Positions 27,090 through 35,983 of a stretch of DNA of 64,000 bases are shown in pieces (position 1 is the stretch's first letter; each line of letters starts with the position of its first letter). This DNA is from Flavobacterium psychrotolerans (GTDB lineage: Bacteria; Bacteroidota; Bacteroidia; Flavobacteriales; Flavobacteriaceae). Below the pieces are notes generated by a model. It ran no database searches. It saw only the letters and a list, made by a program, of their open reading frames with translations, and was not told where the DNA came from. Made by a program: the position numbers and the translations under genes. Where the stretch lies: contig NZ_QCZI01000015.1 of NCBI RefSeq assembly GCF_003097635.1, positions 1-64,000 on the forward strand. The letters are read 5' to 3'.

Positions 27090-28460
27090 ATGTTACAAAA
27101 CAAAGTTATTCTAGGAAGCGAGGAATGGTTTTCTTTTCCAGATTTAGGAATCCCAACAATCAAAGCCCGAGTAGATTCTGGTGCTAAAACATCTGCACTT
27201 CATGCCATTAATATTGCGCCGTTTATAAAAGATGGGATGAATTGGGTGAAATTTGACATCAATCCAATCCAAAATGATTTAAAAACGGTAATCCACTGTG
27301 AATCACCTTTGGTAGACAAAAGGATAGTAAAAAGCTCTAGCGGCTATAGAGAACAACGTTATGTAATTCAGACGATATTAGATTTAGGACATACAAATTG
27401 GCCTATTGAAATGACCCTAACCAATAGGGATTCAATGGGGTTTCGGATGCTTTTAGGGCGTGAAGCCATGAGCGGAAGAGTTTTAGTCGATCCTGAACAA
27501 ATTTATCTTTTAGGTCAAGCCACCAGTGATAATTTAAAAGAATTGTATAAAAATGCCGTTCAGGCCTCAACAGGCTTGCGGATAGGACTTTTAGCCAGTA
27601 ATCCCGAATTGTATAGTAACAAAAGAATCATGGAAGCCGGAGAAATGCGTGGCCATGAAATGCAGTTTTTAAACATCAAGGAATGCTACATGAAACTGGA
27701 TGCCACAAAACCAGAAATCCATTATCGTGGGGGGAAAATTCTCAATCAATTTGATGCCATTATTCCTAGAATACGGCCTAGCATTACCTTTTACGGTTGT
27801 GCATTAACGCGTCAATTTGAAGCTTTAAAAGTGTATTGTTTAAACTCTTCAACAGCCATTACCCAGTCCCGTGATAAATTATTTTCATTGCAATTGTTGT
27901 TAAATCACGGAATTGAAATCCCAACAACCGGTTTTGCAAATTCCCCTTTAGATACCGACGATTTGATAAAAATGGTTGGAGGTTCACCCCTAATTGTGAA
28001 ACTATTGGAAGGCACACAAGGAAAAGGTGTCGTTTTGGCAGAAACAAAAAAAGCGGCTGAAAGCGTTATCAATGCTTTTAAAAGTTTAAATGCCAATATA
28101 TTAGTTCAGGAATTTATAAAAGAAGCCAACGGAAAAGATATTCGTTGCTTTGTAATTGACGGTAAAGTGGTTGCCGCAATTCAAAGAGAAGCATTACCTG
28201 GGGAATTTAGGGCAAATATTCATTTGGGAGGAACAGCTTCAGTGATTAAAGTCACTGCCGAAGAGAAAAAAATAGCCATTAAAGCGGCAAAAGCCATGGA
28301 TTTAAAAGTTGCTGGAGTAGATATTATTCGTTCGCTGAAAGGCCCTTTATTGTTAGAAGTCAATTCCTCACCCGGACTTGAGGGTATAGAAGGCGCAACA
28401 AATAAAGACATAGCAGGCGAAATGATTCGAGCCATTGAGAAGAACATCAAGTTGAAGTGA
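27090..28460 (+). CDS. RimB-RimK fusion: retropepsin-like domain plus ATP-grasp ligase
   Basis: 456 residues in two parts. Residues 1-150 match the RimB/ATP-dependent zinc protease family (PF05618), with the aspartyl motif [11 protein letters not shown] at 29-39 and [13 protein letters not shown]. Residues about 165-456 are a RimK-type ATP-grasp enzyme: [59 protein letters not shown] and [13 protein letters not shown] (Mg/ATP end). RimK adds glutamates to the C-terminus of ribosomal protein S6, and RimB can trim them, so a single chain may hold both activities. Target not proven. The DUF421 gene follows by 6 nt. Confidence 0.85.
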   Translation: MLQNKVILGSEEWFSFPDLGIPTIKARVDSGAKTSALHAINIAPFIKDGMNWVKFDINPIQNDLKTVIHCESPLVDKRIVKSSSGYREQRYVIQTILDLGHTNWPIEMTLTNRDSMGFRMLLGREAMSGRVLVDPEQIYLLGQATSDNLKELYKNAVQASTGLRIGLLASNPELYSNKRIMEAGEMRGHEMQFLNIKECYMKLDATKPEIHYRGGKILNQFDAIIPRIRPSITFYGCALTRQFEALKVYCLNSSTAITQSRDKLFSLQLLLNHGIEIPTTGFANSPLDTDDLIKMVGGSPLIVKLLEGTQGKGVVLAETKKAAESVINAFKSLNANILVQEFIKEANGKDIRCFVIDGKVVAAIQREALPGEFRANIHLGGTASVIKVTAEEKKIAIKAAKAMDLKVAGVDIIRSLKGPLLLEVNSSPGLEGIEGATNKDIAGEMIRAIEKNIKLK

Positions 28461-28466
28461 TTTTAA

Positions 28467-29024
28467 ATGGTAGATTTTAGTAGTTTCCAATTCAAAACAA
28501 ACTCATTAATGAACCCCTATTTAGACGTTATTTTACGCAGCGCAGCCGTATATTTTTTCATGGTTATTGCTTTGCGTGTTTTTGGCAAAAAAGAATTATC
28601 ACAGCTCAACACGGCTGATGTGATTTTAATCTTGCTGATTAGTAATGCGGTACAAAATGCCATGGTAGGTAGCGACACTAGCCTTTGGGGAGGACTGGCC
28701 GCCGCCACGGTTTTGTTTGCAATTAATTTTACCCTAAAAAAATTAATGTACCGGTTTAAACGATTTAGTGAATTCATGCAAGAAAAACCAGAGATATTAA
28801 TTCACGACGGGAATTTAGATTTTAAAATCTTAAGTAAACTTAGCATTACTTCTGATGAATTAAGGGAAGCGATGCGAGAACATGGTGTAGAATATTTTAA
28901 AGACGTAAAACTAGCCATGTTAGAAATTGACGGAAATATCAGTATTATATCCGGAGATACTAATTTAAAACAAACCCATTTCAAACGAAGACGTAAACAC
29001 AAAAGTTTGAGTGGTGGGAATTAA
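28467..29024 (+). CDS. DUF421/YetF-family membrane protein
   Basis: 185 residues. Three hydrophobic segments (about 22-42, 47-66 and 70-88), then a soluble C-terminal DUF421 domain (QEKPEILIHDGNLDFKILSKLSITSDELREAMREHGV) ending in a basic tail. This layout is that of the YetF/YdfR family, whose molecular role is poorly defined. It starts 6 nt after the RimB-RimK gene and is surely co-transcribed. The start at 28467 is the first ATG; MNPYLDVILRS at 28509 is an alternative. It overlaps the end of the convergent hutH by 4 nt. Confidence 0.8.
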   Translation: MVDFSSFQFKTNSLMNPYLDVILRSAAVYFFMVIALRVFGKKELSQLNTADVILILLISNAVQNAMVGSDTSLWGGLAAATVLFAINFTLKKLMYRFKRFSEFMQEKPEILIHDGNLDFKILSKLSITSDELREAMREHGVEYFKDVKLAMLEIDGNISIISGDTNLKQTHFKRRRKHKSLSGGN

Positions 29025-30526
29025 TAATCCAAATCATCAATCATAAAGCTGTCTAAAAAAGCTACTGATTTTTCTATATCATAATGAAAAATCCTGTCGT
29101 TTTTTATTAATGGAACTTCCTCCCTATAAGATTTCAAGAACATTTCTATAAAACCACTCGATTGTAAAGGTCTCCTGAATTCAATGGCCTGAGAAGCATT
29201 CATTAATTCAATGGCGAGAATCCGTTCTAAATTATCCATGATTCGCAATGCTTTCGTCGCTGCATTGGCTCCCATACTTACATGGTCTTCCTGCCCGTTA
29301 CTTGAAACGATACTGTCAATACTCGCTGGGGTTGCCAACTGTTTGTTCTGGCTCACAATGCTTGCGGCGGTGTACTGCGGAATCATCAACCCCGAATTTA
29401 ACCCTGGATTATCCACCAAAAAAGCGGGAAGATTACGCAAACCGGAAACAAGCTGAAAGGTTCTTCTTTCAGAAATACTGCCTAATTCCGCCAAAGCTAT
29501 CGCAATAAAATCGAGAGCCAAGGCCAGTGGTTGCCCGTGAAAATTACCCCCAGAAATAATCTGGTCACTTTCTATAAAAATATTGGGATTATCGGTAACG
29601 GAATTGATTTCGGTTTTAAACACTTTTTTTACATAATCCAAGGCATCTTTTGAAGCGCCATGAACTTGTGGAATACATCGAAACGAATACGGATCCTGAA
29701 CATGATTCTTAGGCTGATTTATGATTTCACTTCCTTCCAAAAATTCATTGATTCGATTGGCTGTAATAATTTGCCCTTTGTGTGGACGGATATAATGCAT
29801 CAATTCGTTAAAAGGTTCCAGAAGTCCGTCAAATCCTTCAAGGGAAATGCTTGCAATTAAATCGGCCAAATAGGAATACTTAATGGCTTTCAATAAAATA
29901 TGAGACCCGTATGCACTCATGAATTGTGTTCCGTTTAATAAAGCCAAGCCTTCTTTAGACTGCAAAACAATTGGTTCCCAACCAAAATGATTCAGGACTT
30001 CTTTAGAAGAAACTTTTTTACCCTCAAAATACACTTCTCCCTCACCCAAAAGTGGCAATGCCAAATGAGCTAATGGAGCCAAATCTCCTGATGCACCAAG
30101 CGAACCAAGAGTATAAACTACAGGATAAATATCTTTATTATAAAATTCAATGAGACGATCCACCGTTTGCAATTGCACCCCAGAATAGCCATAACTAAAG
30201 GATTGAATTTTAAGTAATAGCATCAATTTCACAATGTTCAATGGCACTTCCTCCCCCGTTCCGCAGGCATGCGATTTTACCAAATTCTCCTGAAGTTGAG
30301 ACAAGTTTTCATTCGAAATTTTCACGTTGCACAAAGAACCAAAACCTGTATTTATTCCGTAGATTGGTTTTTCTTGCGAAACCATCTTTTTATCTAAATA
30401 ATCACGGCATTTCTGAATATTAATTTTAGCCTCTTCTGATAATGCTAATGATTTATGATGGGATATAATTTCGTGTAAGGTTTCTAAATTTAAGACTTCG
30501 GAACTGATGTAATGAAAATTGTCCAT
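29021..30526 (-). CDS. hutH: Histidine ammonia-lyase
   Basis: Deaminates histidine to urocanate. The MIO cofactor triad Ala145-Ser146-Gly147 sits in GSLGASGDLAPLAHLALPLLGEGEV-like sequence, and INTGFGSL, KSHACGTG and FHGQPLALALDF are present. The SHACG segment is typical of histidine rather than tyrosine ammonia-lyases, but specificity is inferred. 501 residues from ATG 30526; an ATG at 30577 would add 17 residues that look unlike the family. No hutU, hutI or hutG is in the window, so it stands alone here. It converges with the DUF421 gene. Confidence 0.85.
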   Translation of the reverse strand: MDNFHYISSEVLNLETLHEIISHHKSLALSEEAKINIQKCRDYLDKKMVSQEKPIYGINTGFGSLCNVKISNENLSQLQENLVKSHACGTGEEVPLNIVKLMLLLKIQSFSYGYSGVQLQTVDRLIEFYNKDIYPVVYTLGSLGASGDLAPLAHLALPLLGEGEVYFEGKKVSSKEVLNHFGWEPIVLQSKEGLALLNGTQFMSAYGSHILLKAIKYSYLADLIASISLEGFDGLLEPFNELMHYIRPHKGQIITANRINEFLEGSEIINQPKNHVQDPYSFRCIPQVHGASKDALDYVKKVFKTEINSVTDNPNIFIESDQIISGGNFHGQPLALALDFIAIALAELGSISERRTFQLVSGLRNLPAFLVDNPGLNSGLMIPQYTAASIVSQNKQLATPASIDSIVSSNGQEDHVSMGANAATKALRIMDNLERILAIELMNASQAIEFRRPLQSSGFIEMFLKSYREEVPLIKNDRIFHYDIEKSVAFLDSFMIDDLDY

Positions 30527-30720
30527 TTGTAATTTTATTGAAGGTTCAAAATTCAATAAACAAATGTTAAGAAACAAGAATTGTTGATAATATTATGGCT
30601 GTAAATTGCAATTTCCCTATTATTTAAACTTCAAAAGATATAAAAATTACATCTAATTCATTCATGCCTAAAATATTCGCAAAAATATTCTTTATTTTTT
30701 TTATAATCAACGAAATATAT

Positions 30721-30728
30721 TACTTTTG
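30721..30728 (+). promoter_or_regulatory. -7 box of the thr operon promoter
   Basis: TACTTTTG fits TAnnTTTG. No good -33 TTG is seen at the right distance. It lies 14 nt before the leader ATG, the same layout as at trp. The rest of 30527-30720, between hutH and this box, is AT-rich with no gene seen. Confidence 0.5.
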
Positions 30729-30742
30729 AAACCAAAATCACA

Positions 30743-30847
30743 ATGATGTTTCCTAGCAGTAACCCCATTTCCTATACAAATACAACCCAAATTTTGGTTG
30801 TAAATACTGTTTCCTCTACAAAAACTACAACCCCATTCGGGGTATAA
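30743..30847 (+). CDS. thrL: Thr-rich leader peptide of the thr operon, 34 residues
   Basis: Short ORF beginning ATG ATG and ending TAA, 95 nt before thrA. Eight of its 34 residues are Thr, concentrated in TNTT and TKTTT, with two Ile. It follows a Bacteroidota -7 box directly. E. coli thrL has the same logic (Thr and Ile codons sensed by the ribosome). The codons overlap three hairpin arms that can pair in mutually exclusive ways (next entry). Seen: ORF, Thr bias, position. Inferred: attenuation. It was found by reading the region, and its translation is unproven. Confidence 0.65.
   Translation: MMFPSSNPISYTNTTQILVVNTVSSTKTTTPFGV
30782..30843 (+). promoter_or_regulatory. Mutually exclusive hairpins within the thr leader
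   Basis: Arm 1 ACAACC (30782-30787) pairs with arm 2 GGTTGT (30796-30801). Arm 2 GGTTGTA (30796-30802) pairs equally well with arm 3 TACAACC (30826-30832). Arm 3/4: ACCCC (30830-30834) pairs with GGGGT (30839-30843). This is the 1:2, 2:3, 3:4 scheme of an attenuator, but the last hairpin is only 5 bp and is followed by ATAAATTAAT rather than a T-run, so it may not terminate by itself. Confidence 0.5.
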
Positions 30848-30942
30848 ATTAATCATATAATCCTATATTTGTTTTTTTCTTTTTAGAAGAAACAAAAATT
30901 ATGAATTTATGATAGCTAAAAATATTTTTTAAATCGACCCTA

Positions 30943-33390
30943 ATGAAAATTTTAAAATTCGGCGGAACTTCAGTAGCCAATGCACAAAACATAAAACTCG
31001 TTTTAGAAATCGTTACCAATAAAGCAAAACAAGACCAATTAGTTGTTGTTGTTTCCGCTTTCAGCAAAGTGACCGATTTGCTTCAACTGGCCTCCATAAA
31101 AGCCGCTTCAAATGACGAAAGCTATAAAGAAATTGTTGCTGAAATTGAAAAAAAGCACTTAGACGCAATAAAAGAACTCATCCCCGTAAGCGAACAAAGC
31201 GGATTATTAAGCCATATCAAAAGGATAATAAATCATTTGGAAACCTTATTGGACGGATGCTTTCTTTTGAATGAATTGTCTACCAGAACATCCGATACCA
31301 TATTAAGTTTTGGAGAATTATTGTCTTCCTATATTATCGCGGAGGCGCTGAAACAAAACCTAAAAAACAGCAGTTACAAGGACAGTCGCGAATTAATCAA
31401 AACCAATACTAATTTTGGGAAAGCAGCGGTTAATTTTGAGGTTTCAAACCAATTAATTACCGATTTTTTTGCTTCAAATGATACTCAGGTAGTCGTTATG
31501 CCCGGATTTATTGCTTCTTCTTTAGATGGTATCAATACAACTTTAGGCCGTGGTGGTTCGGATTATACAGCAGCAATCATTGCAGGAGCCTTGAATGCAA
31601 CTGATTTAGAAATTTGGACGGACGTTAATGGAATGTTTACGGCAAACCCAAAAATCGTAAAACAAGCACAACCCATTGCCACAATTTCCTATCAGGAAGC
31701 TATGGAATTGTCCCATTTTGGAGCTAAAGTATTATATCCTCCTACCATTCAACCCGTACTGAGAAAGAATATTCCCATTCTAATCAAAAATACTTTCGAA
31801 CCGGAAGCCGAAGGAACCTACATTTCAAACAAAGTAACTTCGAGCACGAATCCCGTTAAAGGAATTAGCCATATTGACCACATTACCTTGATTACCCTTG
31901 AAGGACCTGGTATGATTGGCGTTGCAGGATCTTCTAAAAGACTTTTTGAAGTTTTATCGCACGAGAGCATCAATGTCATTTTTATTACTCAAGCTTCATC
32001 GGAACATTCCATTTGTATTGGAATTCTAAATTCAGATGCTGATACTGCCGAAAATGCCATCAACAAAGCCTTTGAAATTGAAATTTCACAAAACAAAATC
32101 GACCCTTGCATTGTAGAGAAAAACCTTTGCATCATTGCTTTGGTTGGCGAGAACATGAAAAATCACCAAGGTCTGAGCGGCAGAATGTTTAGCACCTTAG
32201 GGAAAAACAATGTGAACATTCGCGCTATCGCACAAGGAGCTTCGGAAAGAAATATTTCGGCGGTAATCAACGAAAGGGACGTGAAAAAAGCGTTGAATAC
32301 TTTGCACGAAACCTTTTTTGAAGAAAACACCAAACAGCTGAATTTGTTTGTGATGGGTGTTGGAAATGTAGGTGAAAAATTCATCGAACAAATCAACCAG
32401 CAAAAGAAATTCCTGAAAGAAAATCTAAAAATAATCCTGAGAGTTGTGGCGGTGTCCAATTCCAGAAAAATGTATTTTGACGAAGACGGAATTCCCCTTA
32501 AAGACTGGCAATCCCTATTAGAAAACGGAGAAACTGCCAACAAAGAAACCTTTATTTCAAAGGTAAAATCACTCAATTTACGCAACAGTATTTTTGTGGA
32601 CATTACCGCCAATCAAGGGGTTTCCGAAACCTATGAGCAGTATTTGAAACAAAATGTTGCCGTAGTGACTTGCAACAAAATTGCTTGTTCCTCAGCGTAT
32701 GGTAACTACAAAAAACTAAAAAGTCTTTCCCGGCAATACAATGCGCCGTTCTTGTTTGAAACCAATGTGGGGGCAGGATTGCCAATCATTGATACCCTAA
32801 AACACTTGATCGCTTCGGGAGACAAAGTCAACAAAATTCAAGCCGTTTTATCCGGTAGTTTGAACTTTATATTTAACAATTTCGACGAAAATAATTCTTT
32901 TCATGATGTTGTAAAAGAAGCTGGTGTACAAGGATTTACTGAACCTGACCCAAAAATTGATTTAAGCGGTGTAGATGTGGCCAGAAAGATATTAATCCTG
33001 ATTCGCGAAAGCGGCTACAAGATGGAAATTGAGGACATAGCCAATAGATCTTTTTTACCCGCAGCATGTTTAGCAACAACAAACAACGAAGAGTTTTTCA
33101 AATCCCTAATAACGCATGCCCCTCATTTCGAGAATTTACTGAAAGAAGCCAAAGCAAAAAATTGTCGTTTAAAATACGTGGCCACTTTCGAAAACGGAAA
33201 AGCCAGTGTTGGATTGGAATTTATTCCAAAAGAAAGTCCTTTCTATAATTTAGAAGGAAAAGACAATATTGTCCAGTTTTATACCGATCGTTATATCGAC
33301 CAACCTTTATTGATAAAAGGTGCCGGTGCTGGTGCCGCCGTGACGGCTTCGGGGATTTTTGCCGATGTGATTCGTGTTGGAAATATATAA
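30943..33390 (+). CDS. thrA: Bifunctional aspartokinase / homoserine dehydrogenase
   Basis: Catalyses the first and third steps from aspartate to threonine. The aspartokinase domain begins KFGGTSVAN (residues 4-12) and contains GRGGSDYTAA and EIWTDVNGM. Two ACT-like regulatory segments follow (VKGISHIDHITLITLEG, about 305; CIIALVGENMKN, about 395). The homoserine dehydrogenase NAD-binding motif VMGVGNVGEKF is near residue 468, with the catalytic core in VLSGSLNFIFNNF and FTEPDPKIDLSGVDVARK. 815 residues is normal. Likely inhibited by threonine. First gene of thrA-thrB-thrC, behind a candidate attenuator. Confidence 0.96.
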   Translation: MKILKFGGTSVANAQNIKLVLEIVTNKAKQDQLVVVVSAFSKVTDLLQLASIKAASNDESYKEIVAEIEKKHLDAIKELIPVSEQSGLLSHIKRIINHLETLLDGCFLLNELSTRTSDTILSFGELLSSYIIAEALKQNLKNSSYKDSRELIKTNTNFGKAAVNFEVSNQLITDFFASNDTQVVVMPGFIASSLDGINTTLGRGGSDYTAAIIAGALNATDLEIWTDVNGMFTANPKIVKQAQPIATISYQEAMELSHFGAKVLYPPTIQPVLRKNIPILIKNTFEPEAEGTYISNKVTSSTNPVKGISHIDHITLITLEGPGMIGVAGSSKRLFEVLSHESINVIFITQASSEHSICIGILNSDADTAENAINKAFEIEISQNKIDPCIVEKNLCIIALVGENMKNHQGLSGRMFSTLGKNNVNIRAIAQGASERNISAVINERDVKKALNTLHETFFEENTKQLNLFVMGVGNVGEKFIEQINQQKKFLKENLKIILRVVAVSNSRKMYFDEDGIPLKDWQSLLENGETANKETFISKVKSLNLRNSIFVDITANQGVSETYEQYLKQNVAVVTCNKIACSSAYGNYKKLKSLSRQYNAPFLFETNVGAGLPIIDTLKHLIASGDKVNKIQAVLSGSLNFIFNNFDENNSFHDVVKEAGVQGFTEPDPKIDLSGVDVARKILILIRESGYKMEIEDIANRSFLPAACLATTNNEEFFKSLITHAPHFENLLKEAKAKNCRLKYVATFENGKASVGLEFIPKESPFYNLEGKDNIVQFYTDRYIDQPLLIKGAGAGAAVTASGIFADVIRVGNI

Positions 33391-33401
33391 TGATGCGTTA
33401 T

Positions 33402-33434
33402 TGTAGAGACGTTGGAATGCAACCTCTCTACGCA
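33402..33434. repeat. Palindromic repeat between thrA and thrB
   Basis: GTAGAGACGTTGGAATGCAA followed by CCTCTCTAC, with pairing ends GTAGAG/CTCTAC and inner GTTG/CAAC. It resembles the units after trpF (4992-5047). It lies in an open frame that could add 19 residues to ThrB. Confidence 0.7.
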
Positions 33435-33446
33435 ATAAAATTAATT

Positions 33447-34373
33447 ATGAACGAAATAAAAATATTCTGCCCCGCCACCATCGCTAATCTTTCCTGCGGA
33501 TTTGATGTCCTAGGACTTTGTTTAGAAACCGCTGGGGATGAAATGATTATTCGAAAATCGGATAAAAAAGGCGTGCGCATCACCAAAATTGTGGGTGCCG
33601 ATTTGCCTTTGGAAACCGAAAAAAACGTAGCCGGTGTTGCCGCTTTGGCGATGCTCGATGCCGTTGAAACCGAATTCGGATTTGAAATTGAAATCTACAA
33701 AAATATCAAAGCCGGCAGCGGAATTGGTAGTAGTGCCGCCAGTAGTGCCGGTGCTGTTTTTGGTATCAATGAATTATTGGGGCAACCCTTCACTAGAAAA
33801 GAATTGGTATTATTTGCCATGCAAGGCGAAAAACTGGCCAGCGGAAATGCCCATGCCGATAATGTCGCTCCTGCCCTTTTAGGCGGATTCACCTTGGTAC
33901 GCAGTTCAAGTCCATTAGACATTGTAAAAATACAAAGCCCTTCCGAATTATATGCCACCGTGGTGCATCCTCAAATTGAGTTAAAAACTTCGGATGCGCG
34001 TTCGGTATTGAAACAAACCGTTTCCCTAAAAAGTGCCATCACGCAATGGGGAAATGTGGGCGGATTAATAGCCGGTTTGTATACCCAGGATTACGAATTA
34101 ATTGGCCGTTCCCTACACGACGAAATTGTGGAACCGTTACGCTCGGTATTGATTCCGGGATTTGATTTAATCAAGAAAACGGCTTACGAAAACGGAGCCT
34201 TAGGTTCTGGAATATCGGGTTCTGGGCCTTCCATTTTTGCCTTGAGCAAGGGAAAGGAAACCGCCGAAAAAATCGGCAAAGCCATGAGTGCCATATATGA
34301 CGAGATGAATTTACCTTATGAAGTTCACGTTTCTAAAGTGAATGATGAAGGGATGAAAATAATAGCCCCCTAA
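33447..34373 (+). CDS. thrB: Homoserine kinase
   Basis: GHMP-family kinase that phosphorylates homoserine. ATP-binding motif GSGIGSSAASSAGAV near residue 89, FCPATIANLSCGFDVLG at the start, and GSGISGSGPSIFAL at the C-terminal GHMP motif. 308 residues from ATG 33447, which matches the family start. An in-frame ATG at 33390 overlaps the thrA stop (TAATG) but would read through a palindromic repeat to add 19 unconserved residues; whether it is used is open. Second gene of the thr operon. Confidence 0.94.
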   Translation: MNEIKIFCPATIANLSCGFDVLGLCLETAGDEMIIRKSDKKGVRITKIVGADLPLETEKNVAGVAALAMLDAVETEFGFEIEIYKNIKAGSGIGSSAASSAGAVFGINELLGQPFTRKELVLFAMQGEKLASGNAHADNVAPALLGGFTLVRSSSPLDIVKIQSPSELYATVVHPQIELKTSDARSVLKQTVSLKSAITQWGNVGGLIAGLYTQDYELIGRSLHDEIVEPLRSVLIPGFDLIKKTAYENGALGSGISGSGPSIFALSKGKETAEKIGKAMSAIYDEMNLPYEVHVSKVNDEGMKIIAP

Positions 34374-34471
34374 CCCCCGAAAGGGGAATAAAAAAATAAA
34401 AATTAGTGATTTTAAAATTCAAATAAACAGATTGCTTTGCTTCAAGCTTCGCAACGCCTCGCAATGACAAT
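34365..34471. repeat. Repeat patch between thrB and thrC
   Basis: CCCCCTAACCCCCGAAAGGGG (part of 34368-34388) overlaps the thrB end and is a C/G-rich palindromic word like those in the trp operon. ATTGCTTTGCTTCAAGCTTC then CGCCTCGCAATGAC (34433-34466) is a variant of the words at 6329 and 63850. No gene here. Confidence 0.55.
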
Positions 34472-34474
34472 AAA

Positions 34475-35764
34475 ATGAAATACTACAGTTTAAACCACAA
34501 CGCCCCAAACGTTTCTTTTCAAGAAGCCGTAATACAAGGATTAGCCACCGATAAAGGCTTATATTTTCCGGAAACCATTACCCCGTTAGCTCCTGCTTTT
34601 TTTGACACCATCGAAAATTTGAGTAACGAAGAAATTGCTTTTGAAGCCATCAAACAATTTGTGGGTGACGAAATTCCTCCAGACACATTAAAACAAATCA
34701 TTGCCGAAACCCTGTGTTTTGATTTCCCTATGGTAGAAGTCGAAAAAGGCATCTATTCCCTCGAATTGTTTCACGGGCCTACCATGGCGTTCAAGGACGT
34801 GGGCGCACGTTTCATGTCCCGTTGTTTGGGTTATTTCAACAAAGACAACAAAGACAGTAAAAATATGGTGTTAGTGGCGACTTCCGGTGATACGGGAGGT
34901 GCCGTAGCCAGTGGATTCCTTGGAGTAAAAGGTGTAGAAGTAATTATTTTATATCCGTCCGGGAAAGTGAGTGACATTCAGGAACGGCAATTAACTACTT
35001 TAGGACAGAACATCACGGCCCTTGAAGTGGATGGCGTTTTTGACGATTGTCAGGACATGGTCAAAAAAGCGTTTTTGGACGACAGCTTGAAACACAAAAA
35101 CCTGACTTCGGCTAATTCAATTAATATTGCGCGCTGGTTGCCGCAAATGTTTTATTTCTTCTTTGCCTACAAAGCCTTAAAGAAACAAAACCAACCCTTG
35201 GTTTTCTCCTGCCCTAGCGGGAATTTCGGGAACATTTGTGCGGGCATCATTGCTAAAAAAATGGGATTGCCCATCGAACATTTTGTGGCTTCTACCAATG
35301 TGAATGATACCGTGCCACGATTTTTAGCAAACGGACTTTACGATCCTAAACCATCCATAGCCACTATTTCTAATGCCATGGACGTGGGGAATCCGAGTAA
35401 TTTTATCCGCATTCAGGAAATGTACGGCAATGATTTGGAACAGTTTAAAACCGATTTCTCTTCCTATACTTTCACCGATGCCGATACCCTTGCCGCAATG
35501 AAAACCATTTATAATACTGACGGTTACATTGCAGAACCTCACGGCGCAGTGGGTTATTTAGGACTGAAAAAGGAATTGCACAACCACCCGAACGCCCTTG
35601 GTATTTTCCTCGAAACCGCCCACCCCATTAAGTTTTTAGATACGGTAGAGCCCACCTTAAACGTAAAACTACCGATTCCTACCCAAATTGAAAGCGTGTT
35701 AGGAAAGGAAAAAGTGAGCGTAAAAATCAAGACTTATGAAGAATTGAAAGCGTTTTTGGGGTAA
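34475..35764 (+). CDS. thrC: Threonine synthase
   Basis: PLP enzyme converting phosphohomoserine to threonine. The PLP lysine is in HGPTMAFKDVGARF (about residue 110), and the phosphate-binding loop is LVATSGDTGGAVASGF. CPSGNFGNICAG and the C-terminal TAHPIKFLDTVEP match the E. coli-type long form. 429 residues, normal. Last gene of the thr operon, about 100 nt after thrB across a repeat patch. A palindromic repeat 30 nt downstream may serve as terminator. Confidence 0.95.
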   Translation: MKYYSLNHNAPNVSFQEAVIQGLATDKGLYFPETITPLAPAFFDTIENLSNEEIAFEAIKQFVGDEIPPDTLKQIIAETLCFDFPMVEVEKGIYSLELFHGPTMAFKDVGARFMSRCLGYFNKDNKDSKNMVLVATSGDTGGAVASGFLGVKGVEVIILYPSGKVSDIQERQLTTLGQNITALEVDGVFDDCQDMVKKAFLDDSLKHKNLTSANSINIARWLPQMFYFFFAYKALKKQNQPLVFSCPSGNFGNICAGIIAKKMGLPIEHFVASTNVNDTVPRFLANGLYDPKPSIATISNAMDVGNPSNFIRIQEMYGNDLEQFKTDFSSYTFTDADTLAAMKTIYNTDGYIAEPHGAVGYLGLKKELHNHPNALGIFLETAHPIKFLDTVEPTLNVKLPIPTQIESVLGKEKVSVKIKTYEELKAFLG

Positions 35765-35797
35765 ATAATAAATTCCCACCACTTAAAAAAATAAACC

Positions 35798-35831
35798 GCA
35801 GATTCGCAGATTTTATAATTTGTGAATCTGC
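35798..35831. repeat. Palindromic intergenic repeat (GCAGATTCGCAG type) after thrC
   Basis: GCAGATTC (35798-35805) and GAATCTGC (35824-35831) pair, and outer AAATAAA/TTTATTT extends the stem with two mismatches. A possible thr operon terminator. A REP-like phrase, CACAAAGCTTCTGACTTTCG, lies just after it near 35868. Confidence 0.65.
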
Positions 35832-35983
35832 AATTTATTTTTATAATAATAGCAATTGTTCCCTGTTTCACAAAGCTTCTGACTTTCGGCTCTGATAATT
35901 CAAATAAAAAGTAAGTAGTTTTTTTAATTAAATCCTACATTTACATATTAGCAAGAAATTAATTACTATATCACTGATTAACT

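Noticed and set aside
29021..30526. Tyrosine ammonia-lyase for flexirubin pigment synthesis
   Set aside because: The SHACG selectivity segment is of histidine-lyase type and no flexirubin genes adjoin.
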